This document shows, piece by piece, positions 1-6,164 of a stretch of 6,268 bases of DNA. The DNA is from DATEPR01 sp036503065 (GTDB lineage Bacteria > Actinomycetota > Actinomycetes > Mycobacteriales > Pseudonocardiaceae), in NCBI GenBank assembly GCA_036503065.1, contig DASXXM010000701.1, positions 1 through 6,268 of the forward strand, read 5' to 3'. The translations under genes and the position numbers were made by a program. Under the pieces are notes generated by a model. It worked only from the letters and a program-made list of their open reading frames with translations. It was not told the origin of the DNA and ran no database searches. Every line of letters starts with the position of its first letter. Position 1 is the stretch's first letter.

Positions 1-1
1 C

Positions 2-1063
2 GAACAGACGCTACGGCTGTGGCAGGGGCTGGTGGACGAGTCGGCCCGGCACTTCGCGGCGGTCTACGACCTGCTCGGCGTCCAACTGACCGCCGACGAC
101 ATCTACGGCGAGAGCTTCTACAACCCGATGCTGGCCGACACCATCGACGACCTGGAGCGCCAGGGCCTGACCCGGCTCAGCGACGGCGCGGTGTGCCTGT
201 TCCCGCCGGGATTCACCAACCGGGAGGGCGAACCGCTACCGCTGATCCTCCGCAAGAGCGACGGCGGCTACGGCTACCACGTGACCGACCTGGCGACGGT
301 GCGCTACTGGATCGACAAACGCGGCATGACCGACCTGCTCTACGTGGTCGGTGCACCGCAGGCGCAACATTTCCAGATGGTGTTCGCCGCGTGCCGGCAG
401 GCCGGTTATCTCCGCGACGAGAACCACGCCGTACACATCGGTTTCGGCTCCATTCTCGGCGAGGACGGCAAGACCATCCGCACCCGCGCCGGCGACTCGG
501 TCAAGCTGGCCGAACTGCTGGCCGAAGCGGTCGGCCACGCGGCGGACGTCATCGCGGGCCGGTCCCAACTCGACGCGTCGACACAGGCCGATGTCGCGCG
601 GGCGGTCGGGATCGGCGCGGTCAAGTACGCCGACCTGTCCGGTGACCGGGAGAAGGACTACGTCTTCACGTGGCAGAAGATGCTGGCCACGGACGGCAAC
701 ACGTCGGTCTACCTCCAGTACGCCAACGCCCGCGTCCAGTCGATCCTGCGCAAGGCCGCGCGACCGGCGGCGGGTACCGAAGTGCTGCTGACGGAACCAG
801 CGGAACGGGCGCTGGCGCTGAAACTGCTACAGTTGCCGGCCGCCGTCGACGCGGCGGTCCAGACGTACGCGCCGCACAAGCTGTGCAACTACCTGTACGA
901 GACGGCGGCCGTGTTCACCACGTTCTACGAGCGGTGTCCGGTGCTCGCGAGCAACGTGCCCGAGCCGGTTCGCGACTCCCGGCTCGTGCTGGCCCGGCTC
1001 ACGTCGGACGTGCTCGTGCTGGGCCTGTCGCTGATCGGTATCGAGGCCCCACAACGGATGTGA
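2..1063 (+). CDS. argS: Arginyl-tRNA synthetase, C-terminal part (5' end outside window)
   Basis: This enzyme charges tRNA-Arg with arginine using ATP in the cytoplasm. The reading frame is already open at base 2, and 353 residues are visible of a protein usually about 550-590 long, so the N-terminal tRNA-recognition domain and HIGH motif are missing. The visible part starts late in the catalytic fold and includes the family segments GESFYN, RKSDGGYGY, LLYVVGAPQAQHF and VGIGAVKYADLS. The loop that carries KMSKS in other class I synthetases reads GKTIRTRAGDSVKL (visible residues about 156-169). This is like the E. coli-type enzyme, which also lacks canonical KMSKS. The DALR anticodon-binding domain follows (about 245-353), with SVYLQYANARVQSILRKA before it and the usual ending IGIEAPQRM. 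The GTG at 32 is internal, because homology continues upstream of it (LRLWQGLVDES). The next gene converges, with its stop 4 nt away. The identification is firm. Whether this is the only argS in the genome cannot be told. Confidence 0.96.
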   Translation, partial: EQTLRLWQGLVDESARHFAAVYDLLGVQLTADDIYGESFYNPMLADTIDDLERQGLTRLSDGAVCLFPPGFTNREGEPLPLILRKSDGGYGYHVTDLATVRYWIDKRGMTDLLYVVGAPQAQHFQMVFAACRQAGYLRDENHAVHIGFGSILGEDGKTIRTRAGDSVKLAELLAEAVGHAADVIAGRSQLDASTQADVARAVGIGAVKYADLSGDREKDYVFTWQKMLATDGNTSVYLQYANARVQSILRKAARPAAGTEVLLTEPAERALALKLLQLPAAVDAAVQTYAPHKLCNYLYETAAVFTTFYERCPVLASNVPEPVRDSRLVLARLTSDVLVLGLSLIGIEAPQRM

Positions 1064-1067
1064 GCGT

Positions 1068-1589
1068 TCAGGCGACGGCCATGCCGCGCTCGTCGCGCCC
1101 CGCCACCGCCGGCCACGCGTCCTTGCGGAACCGGTCGAGACCGGCCGCCGCCTCGGCGACGATCGCATCGGCCTGCCGGGCCAGCGTCTCGGCGTCCCTG
1201 GCGTAACGCTTCGGGTCGTCCACACCGGCGAGTTCGAGCGTGCCGACGGCGTCGGTCAACCGCTTGCTCAGCCACCCCAACGGATCGGCGCGCAGTTCGT
1301 CGTCGAAAAGGCGCGCGGTGGCCTCGCCGTCGGGCATGTCCGGATGCCAGTGCATCCGGTCCTGCGCCCCCGGCGCCGACTCCAGCAGATCGAACCGGCA
1401 CACCGCCCGCCCGACGGACAACCCACGCGACGCGTAGATCGAACCGGGAAAATCATCGGCCTGGACGAACCGTATCTCCAGCCGAACACCGCATTCCCGC
1501 CCGTCCTCCAGGCGATTCGGGTTCAGGAAATCGATGTCCTCCACTGACACGCACAACCGGTCGGCAAGGAAGAGTCGCATACCCTTCAT
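1068..1589 (-). CDS. Uncharacterised 173-residue protein
   Basis: I do not recognise this family and assign no function. The frame has coding-like codon use and gives a soluble protein with no signal peptide or membrane segment. The N-terminal half (about 4-75) looks like mixed beta structure, with a hydrophobic start (MRLFLADRLCV) and strands around VRLEIRFV and AVCRFDLLE. A polar motif MHWHPDMPDGE (about 79-89) contains two histidines and two aspartates and could bind a metal, but this is only a guess. The C-terminal part (about 104-160) is probably helical and Ala/Arg/Asp-rich. The frame stays open to an ATG at 1652, but that start lies inside a strong hairpin and adds a Cys/Trp-rich stretch that looks non-coding. 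I chose the ATG at 1589, which has a weak GGTGG ahead of it. An ATG at 1580 (170 residues) is equally possible if the transcript is leaderless. The gene is convergent with argS and lies downstream of the transporter in the same direction, but the hairpin separates them. Confidence 0.72.
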   Translation of the reverse strand: MKGMRLFLADRLCVSVEDIDFLNPNRLEDGRECGVRLEIRFVQADDFPGSIYASRGLSVGRAVCRFDLLESAPGAQDRMHWHPDMPDGEATARLFDDELRADPLGWLSKRLTDAVGTLELAGVDDPKRYARDAETLARQADAIVAEAAAGLDRFRKDAWPAVAGRDERGMAVA

Positions 1590-1616
1590 GCAACAGCCAC
1601 CGAATCGGCACGTCAA
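1588..1616 (-). promoter_or_regulatory. Possible promoter of the uncharacterised gene
   Basis: On the - strand, TTGACG (1616-1611) is followed after 17 nt by TTGCAT (1593-1588). The -35 element matches the sigma-70-type consensus well. The -10 element lacks the important A at its second position. Transcription would begin near 1581, next to the ATG at 1580, which would make the message leaderless and move the start there. This fits the hairpin just upstream, after which a new promoter would be needed. The call rests on pattern only. Confidence 0.35.
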
Positions 1617-1636
1617 GAGCCAGGCAGGTCGGCAAA

Positions 1637-1688
1637 GCCGCGTGGTGCCCATGTTCCCGGCGATCTCGGAACTTGGGCACCACGCGGC
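1637..1688 (-). terminator. Strong hairpin, likely terminator of the MMPL transporter gene
   Basis: The arms 1637-1651 and 1674-1688 are a perfect 15-bp inverted repeat (GCCGCGTGGTGCCCA and its reverse complement). After one T/T mismatch, a further 5 bp can pair (GTTCC 1653-1657 with GGAAC 1668-1672), leaving a loop of about 10 nt. The hairpin begins 19 nt beyond the transporter stop codon in its direction of transcription. Only TTT follows on the - strand, so it is not a classic U-tract terminator, but hairpins with little or no U tract are common ends of transcripts in actinomycetes. Because it is a near-perfect palindrome it could also serve as a protein-binding site. Confidence 0.72.
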
Positions 1689-1707
1689 AGCCTACGATCG
1701 AGCGACT

Positions 1708-3852
1708 TCACACTCGTTCGGCGACCTTGTCCGCCTGCGATCCCACCGGCTCGGTGATCGGGGTCAGTGGCGACGGCGCCACCCGCAGTGGGCGGGCCAG
1801 CCAGGTCGGCAGCCACCAGTTCCAGCGGCCGAGCAGGCCGACCAGGGCGGGCAGCAGTAGGCAGCGCAGCACCAGCGCGTCGAGCAGGATTCCGGCGCCA
1901 AGGCCGGTGGCGAGCACCTTGATGTCCGTGTTCGGCGCGGTCGACATGGCCACGAAGCTGAGGAACAGGATCAGCGCCGCACTGGTCACCAGCCGGCCCG
2001 TCCGACCGATGCCGGTGATCACGGACTGGTCGGTGGCACCGGTCCGGTCGTACTCCTCGCGCATCCGGGCGAGGATGAACACCTCGTAGTCCATGGACAG
2101 TCCGAACAGGAACGCGAACACCATGATCGGCACCCAGACGGTGATCGAACCGGCCGCCGGTACACCCCACAACGCGTTGCTGCCCATGCCGTACTGCCAG
2201 ACGAGCACCATCACGCCGTAGGCCGCGCTGACCGAGAGCAGATTGAACAGCACCGCCTTGAGCGCCAGCACGACCGACCGGAACGCCCTGGTCAACAGGA
2301 TCACCGTGAGCAGCGCGATCACGCAGAGCATCAACGGGAAACTGCCGTAGACGGCCTTGATGAAGTCGTTCTGCGTCGGACCGGCGCCGCCGACCCCGAG
2401 CACACCCGGCAGACCACGCGCGGCTTGCTGCACGGCGCCGGTGGTAGCCGCGCCGGCCGTCGAGCTGGGTTCGGCGACGGGCAGCACGTCCACGATCGCG
2501 GTCCCCGCCGCGTGATTCGGCGCGGCAACGGCGGCGTAGACACCGGACACGCCCGACAACGCCTTGGCGGTGGCGGCAGCGGCGTCGGACCGGGTCAGGA
2601 TCTCCATCGGCGTCAACACACCAGAGGGGACACCACCCTGTTGCAGGGTCACCAGTACCTCGTGCGCCGGGCCGGACTGGGCGAGCGCGGCGGTGTCCGG
2701 CTCACCGAGACGGATCATGCTCAACGGGACCAGCAGGGCGAGCAGCAGGCCGCCCCCGCCGATCGCGGCGACGCGCCGGTGCCGCAGCACGAATCGCGCC
2801 CACGCGGTCCAGCCCCGGCTGGCGTGCACCTCGTGGCGCAGCCGTGGCCGGTCGATGCGCGGACCGACGGTCGCCAGCAGCACCGGCAACAGCGTGATGG
2901 CCACCGCGATGGACACCAACGGGATGAAGAAGCCGGCGACGGCCATGTTCCGCAGGAACGGCACCGGCACCACCAGCACCGCGAGCAGGCTGATCGCCAC
3001 GGTCAACCCGGAGAACACGACCGCACGACCGGCCGCGCCGACGGCATTGCGCACGGCGGTCGGGTTGTCCGCGCCGTTGTCGCGTTCCTCCCGCCACCGG
3101 GTGACCACCAGCAGCGCGTAGTCGATGGCAACGCCGAGACCGATCAGCGCGACCAGGAACTCCACCAGCATGCTCACCGGCGTCAGGTAGGTCAGCCCGT
3201 CGATCATCAGGAACGTGGCCGGAATCGTCACCAGCGCCATCAGCAGCGGCAACAGCGCGAGCAGGCTGCCGAACACGAACGCCAGCACCGCGAGCGCGCC
3301 GACCGCGCCGAGCATCGTCTCGACCAGCGTGCTGGTGCCCTGACGGGTCGAGTTGCCCGCCGAGAGCTGGTTCTGGCCGGTCCAGTCGGTGTGCCAACCC
3401 GGCGGCGCGGCCCTGGTGGCCGCGGCGGCCAGGCGTGGCGTGATCGTGTCCGCGCCGAAGCCGGCACCCGGCGGCGTGAAGACCAGCGCGAAACCGGTGC
3501 GGCCGTCCGCGGTCACGAAGTGCGCGTCGCCGGTATTGGCCTGATCGGCGACGCGGACGCCGGGCACGGCGTGGGCCGCCGCGGTGAACACCCGGTCGGC
3601 GCCCGCGGCGTCGACCCGCTGTCCCGGTGGCGCGGTCACGGTCAGTACGGTCGGCGCCTGGTTACCACCGTTGTGGTAGAGCGCGGCGATCGTCTGGTCG
3701 GCGACATAGCCGGGCTGGCCGGGCAGCGCGAAGTCCGCCGATAACCTGCCGGTGGTCGATCCCAGGGTGGCGAACCCGAGTACGGCGGCCAGTAGCCAGA
3801 ACGCGATGACGAGCAGTTTGTGTCGCAGGACGAATTCGGTCAGACGGACCAT
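1708..3852 (-). CDS. MMPL-family RND membrane transporter
   Basis: This is a proton-driven inner-membrane exporter of the MMPL/RND family, whose members move lipids, glycolipids or hydrophobic drugs out of actinomycetes. The substrate here is unknown. At 714 residues it is a normal, complete family member with two repeated halves. TM1 is at about 13-31, followed by a large outer domain (about 32-178) and TMs 2-6 (about 180-330). The first signature GLGVAIDYALLVVTRWREE (238-256) contains D244-Y245. A second membrane entry at about 362-380 is followed by a second outer domain (about 381-500) and TMs 8-12 (about 503-675). The second signature FGLSMDYEVFILARMREEY (583-601) contains D588-Y589. The two Asp-Tyr pairs correspond to the proton-relay positions of the family. 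The ATG at 3852 has a good ribosome site, GGGGAG about 10 nt upstream. Codon 37 (3742-3744) is TTA, the only in-frame TTA I found in the window's genes. The gene is divergent from the two-component pair, its probable regulator, and a hairpin lies downstream. Confidence 0.95.
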   Translation of the reverse strand: MVRLTEFVLRHKLLVIAFWLLAAVLGFATLGSTTGRLSADFALPGQPGYVADQTIAALYHNGGNQAPTVLTVTAPPGQRVDAAGADRVFTAAAHAVPGVRVADQANTGDAHFVTADGRTGFALVFTPPGAGFGADTITPRLAAAATRAAPPGWHTDWTGQNQLSAGNSTRQGTSTLVETMLGAVGALAVLAFVFGSLLALLPLLMALVTIPATFLMIDGLTYLTPVSMLVEFLVALIGLGVAIDYALLVVTRWREERDNGADNPTAVRNAVGAAGRAVVFSGLTVAISLLAVLVVPVPFLRNMAVAGFFIPLVSIAVAITLLPVLLATVGPRIDRPRLRHEVHASRGWTAWARFVLRHRRVAAIGGGGLLLALLVPLSMIRLGEPDTAALAQSGPAHEVLVTLQQGGVPSGVLTPMEILTRSDAAAATAKALSGVSGVYAAVAAPNHAAGTAIVDVLPVAEPSSTAGAATTGAVQQAARGLPGVLGVGGAGPTQNDFIKAVYGSFPLMLCVIALLTVILLTRAFRSVVLALKAVLFNLLSVSAAYGVMVLVWQYGMGSNALWGVPAAGSITVWVPIMVFAFLFGLSMDYEVFILARMREEYDRTGATDQSVITGIGRTGRLVTSAALILFLSFVAMSTAPNTDIKVLATGLGAGILLDALVLRCLLLPALVGLLGRWNWWLPTWLARPLRVAPSPLTPITEPVGSQADKVAERV

Positions 3853-4069
3853 TGTGACTCACTCCCCTGGGTTTCGATGTGGCCCCAGAAGACTGCGCCG
3901 GCAACGGGTTCCGGTCGTCCCGCCTGCGGTGGCACTTGGCCTGCGGCCACGGCAGTACCGATGTTCGGTCGGGGAAGCAGCCGAACGCCGGACGTACTCC
4001 CTGTGGTGTACCCGGGCGGACTTCGCCAGTAGGACGCGGCGGCGGGCGCGACACGCCTACGCTGCTCAG
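3853..4069. promoter_or_regulatory. Divergent intergenic region between transporter and two-component genes
   Basis: These 217 nt must hold the promoters of both divergent transcripts. There is no clear consensus promoter for the transporter. Repeats that could be operator half-sites are visible. The 8-mer GCCTGCGG occurs twice as a direct repeat (3922-3929 and 3939-3946), 17 bp apart. The pair GTGGC/GCCAC (3929-3933 and 3946-3950) and the pair GTTCGG/CCGAAC (3963-3968 and 3981-3986) are inverted repeats, each with a 12-nt gap. Such repeats are easy to find by chance in GC-rich DNA, so their role as response-regulator sites is inference. Confidence 0.45.
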
Positions 4070-4070
4070 A
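4058..4070 (+). promoter_or_regulatory. Possible -10 element for a leaderless histidine kinase transcript
   Basis: TACGCT (4058-4063) fits the TAnnnT pattern of an actinomycete -10 box and ends 6 nt before the ATG at 4070, so transcription would start at or next to the start codon. This would explain why no Shine-Dalgarno sequence precedes the kinase gene. No convincing -35 box lies at the matching distance, so the call is tentative. Confidence 0.3.
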
Positions 4071-5272
4071 TGACCGGCTACCCGCAGACCCGCAGGCGGT
4101 GGCGCCTACCACCGCTGGTCGGTGACGCGCTGGTCACCGCGTTCATGACGGTGCTCACCGTCCTCGGGTCGATCGGCGAGGCCCATCCCATCCAGCCGAC
4201 CGACCAGGTGGTCAGCGGGCACCTCACGCCGGCCCCACCATGGCCTGCCTACCTGCTCGTCGTCGTCGCGTCGCTGGTGTTGTTCTGGCGTCGTCGACAT
4301 CCGGTGCGGGTACTGGCGATCTCGGTCGTGGCCGTCACCGCGTACACCGCGCTTGGCTACGTGAACGGTGCCGCGCTGCTGGCGCCGTTCGTCGCGCTGT
4401 ACGCGGCGGCCGTGGTCCTGCCGCCACGCCGGTCGTCGCTCGCGGCGGTGGCCACGCTGGCCGTGCTGGGCGTGACCACGGCCGTGTTCAATCCGTTCGG
4501 CACGTTCGGCGGCGGGATCGTGATGCAGCCTGCCCTGGTCGCGGTGGCGCTGTTCGCCGGGCTCGCCGTCCGCAACCGGGACGCGTACGTCGCCGCACTG
4601 GCCGCCCGCGCCGAGGAGGCCGAACGCACCCGCGACGAGGAGGCCCGGCGCCGCGTCGACGCGGAACGGCTACGGATCGCCCGCGAACTGCACGACGTCG
4701 TCGCGCACACCATGGCCACGATCAACGTGCAGGCCGGTGTCGCCGCGCACGTCATCCCCGACCTGCCCGAACCCGCCGACGCGGCGCTGCGGGCGATCAA
4801 GGAGGCCAGCAAGCGGGGCCTGCGCGAACTGCGCACCATTCTCGTCGTGCTGCGCCAGGCCGACGAGGACGAACCCACCCAACCCACACCGGGGCTGGCG
4901 GCACTGGACATCCTGGTGTCCACCGCATCCGCCGCCGGACTGCCCACCCAGGTGCACATCGGCGGCGTTGCGCGCCCACTGCCGGCGCCGGTCGACCTGG
5001 CCGCGTACCGGATCATCCAGGAGTCCCTGACCAACGCGATCCGCCATGCCGCGCCCGCCACCGCCACCATCCGCCTGGACTTCGCCGCGGACCACGTCGA
5101 CATCGAGGTCACCGACACCGGCCACGGCCAGAGCGAGCACGGCGACAGCGGCGGGCACGGCCTGATCGGCATGCGCGAACGCGCCACCGCGATCGGCGGC
5201 ACCGTCCGCGCCGGCCCCGCCGCACACGGCGGCTTCCAGGTGCTGGCCTGCCTACCAACGGGAACCCCATGA
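4070..5272 (+). CDS. Sensor histidine kinase, HisKA_3 (DesK/NarX-like) type
   Basis: This membrane-bound kinase autophosphorylates on histidine and passes the phosphate to the regulator encoded next to it. It has 400 residues. The N-terminal part (about 20-167) holds several hydrophobic segments (about 20-36, 59-74, 80-97, 101-118, 123-140, 150-167) with only short loops, so there is no large outer sensor domain and the signal is probably sensed in or at the membrane. A charged linker (about 170-203), possibly coiled coil, leads to the dimerisation and phosphoacceptor segment RIARELHDVVAHTMA, with His208 as the phosphorylation site and the DxxxH phosphatase-type pattern (D209, H213). The ATPase domain has an N box ESLTNAIRHA (318-327), a G1 box DTGHG (349-353) and a G2 box GGHGLIGMRER (361-371). 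The frame is open upstream to before 3800, but that part lies opposite the transporter and in the promoter region. ATG 4070 gives the expected N-terminus. It has no ribosome site and may be leaderless. Its stop overlaps the next start (ATGA). Confidence 0.94.
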   Translation: MTGYPQTRRRWRLPPLVGDALVTAFMTVLTVLGSIGEAHPIQPTDQVVSGHLTPAPPWPAYLLVVVASLVLFWRRRHPVRVLAISVVAVTAYTALGYVNGAALLAPFVALYAAAVVLPPRRSSLAAVATLAVLGVTTAVFNPFGTFGGGIVMQPALVAVALFAGLAVRNRDAYVAALAARAEEAERTRDEEARRRVDAERLRIARELHDVVAHTMATINVQAGVAAHVIPDLPEPADAALRAIKEASKRGLRELRTILVVLRQADEDEPTQPTPGLAALDILVSTASAAGLPTQVHIGGVARPLPAPVDLAAYRIIQESLTNAIRHAAPATATIRLDFAADHVDIEVTDTGHGQSEHGDSGGHGLIGMRERATAIGGTVRAGPAAHGGFQVLACLPTGTP

Positions 5273-5937
5273 TCCGGGTACTGCTCGCCGACGACCAAGC
5301 CCTCATCCGCGCCGGCTTCCGGATGCTGCTGAACTCGGTCGACGACATCGAGGTCGTCGGCGAGGCGACCGACGGCGCCCAAGCCGTCACCATGGCCGCG
5401 ACCACCCGCGCCGACGTGGTCCTGATGGACATCCGAATGCCCGGCGTGGACGGCCTGGAAGCCACCAGACGCATCGCCGCGAACCCGGACCTGTCCGGCG
5501 TGCGGGTGCTGATCCTGACCACGTTCGACGCGGACGACTACGTCTACCAGGCGCTGCGCGCCGGCGCGTCCGGATTCGTCGTCAAGGACACCGAGCCGGT
5601 CGACCTGTTGGGCGCCATCCGCATCGTCGCCCGAGGCGACGCACTGCTGTCGCCGAGCATCACGCGCCGCCTGATCGCCGACATCGCGGCCCGCCCGAAC
5701 GCGACCGCCCTGGCCGGCTCCTACCGGATCGACCAACTCACCGACCGCGAACGCGAGGTACTCACCCTGGTCGGCGGCGGCCTGTCCAACGACGAGATCG
5801 CGGCGAAGCTCTACCTCAGCCCACTGACCGCGAAAACCCACGTCAGCAGAATCATGACCAAACTCGACGCCCGAGACCGCGCCCAACTGGTGGTCGCCGC
5901 CTACGAAACCGGCCTGGTCACCCGCGGCGGCCGCTGA
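5269..5937 (+). CDS. Two-component response regulator, NarL/FixJ family
   Basis: This is a DNA-binding transcription regulator activated by phosphorylation, the partner of the upstream kinase. It has 222 residues, normal for the family. The receiver domain (1-120) has the acidic pair D8-D9, the phosphoacceptor D54 in VLMDIRMPG, the switch Thr at LTT (84-85) and the conserved Lys106 in GFVVKDTEP. After a short linker, the LuxR-type helix-turn-helix (about 156-216) shows LTDREREVLTLV, GLSNDEIAAKLYLSPLTAKTHVSRIMTKL and the usual end DRAQLVVAAYETG. All catalytic residues are present. The ATG at 5269 overlaps the kinase stop as ATGA, which implies translational coupling and a 1:1 operon. No own ribosome site is evident. 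The likely target is the divergent region upstream of the kinase, including the transporter promoter. This is inferred from position only. Confidence 0.96.
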   Translation: MIRVLLADDQALIRAGFRMLLNSVDDIEVVGEATDGAQAVTMAATTRADVVLMDIRMPGVDGLEATRRIAANPDLSGVRVLILTTFDADDYVYQALRAGASGFVVKDTEPVDLLGAIRIVARGDALLSPSITRRLIADIAARPNATALAGSYRIDQLTDREREVLTLVGGGLSNDEIAAKLYLSPLTAKTHVSRIMTKLDARDRAQLVVAAYETGLVTRGGR

Positions 5938-5941
5938 CCGG
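5914..5941 (+). terminator. Weak hairpin over the response regulator stop codon
   Basis: CTGGTCA (5914-5920) pairs with TGACCGG (5935-5941) with one G-T pair, and inside it GCGG (5924-5927) pairs with CCGC (5931-5934) around a 3-nt loop. A CCC bulge separates the two stems. The stop codon TGA is in the right arm. There is no T tract. It could help end the two-component transcript, but GC-rich DNA forms such structures by chance. Confidence 0.25.
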
Positions 5942-6164
5942 CACACACCCCTATCTCGACCTGGCCACCCTGTACAACTACTGACCGACCCGAAAACACT
6001 TCTTTCGTTCATTTACAGTCAAAGAACACCTTCGAGGACATGTTCGAGTCCGTCGCCTCGGTCAACCCTTGCGAACCGCGCCGAACAGCTTGCCAACATC
6101 CGCCAGATCTACTGCCCGAACGCGAAGCCCTCGGCGTCGAACTGATCGACCGCCCCGGCTGACC
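5938..6164. other. Non-genic stretch with possible decayed coding sequence
   Basis: No intact gene is visible here. A patch at about 5989-6031 is clearly AT-rich (roughly 37% GC by hand count) compared with the rest. In one + frame (from 6022) the translation KNTFEDMFESVASVN looks protein-like. It then continues plausibly only after a shift to the next frame (from 6068: LANRAEQLANIRQIY). Near 6115-6160 the first frame again reads EREALGVELIDRPG before a stop at 6160-6162. A short tail HPYLDLATLYNY with a stop lies in a third frame at 5946-5984. These pieces suggest a frameshifted gene remnant of unknown family, but it is not proven. There is no good start codon with a ribosome site. Confidence 0.35.

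Noticed and set aside
19..645. Open frame of 208 codons overlapping argS in another frame
   Set aside because: Arg/Gly/Pro-rich shadow of argS. The argS frame carries all the family motifs.
1072..1096. GCGACG/CGTCGC inverted repeat just after the argS stop as an argS terminator
   Set aside because: Only a 6-bp stem with a 13-nt loop, no T tract, and inside the coding sequence of the convergent gene. Such repeats are expected by chance in GC-rich DNA.
1590..1652. Longer N-terminus for the uncharacterised protein, from ATG 1652
   Set aside because: The start codon lies inside the hairpin arm and the added residues look like random translation.
2425..3744. Open frame of 439 codons on the + strand opposite the transporter gene
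   Set aside because: It is antisense to the well-supported MMPL gene. Its product is rich in Arg, Gly, Gln and His with no recognisable domain.
3752..4069. Longer N-terminus for the kinase, starting at 3752
   Set aside because: It would overlap the transporter start and fill the whole divergent control region. The added residues look non-coding.
4240..5268. Upstream extension of the regulator frame through the kinase gene
   Set aside because: The extension is Arg-rich and overlaps the kinase in another frame. The receiver domain starts exactly at the ATG at 5269.
4357..6012. Long open frame (551 codons) on the - strand opposite the kinase and regulator
   Set aside because: It lies antisense to two genes with complete, conserved motifs. 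Its product is low-complexity (Gly/Arg/Asp/Val/Ser-rich) without domains, the usual shadow of GC-rich codon bias.
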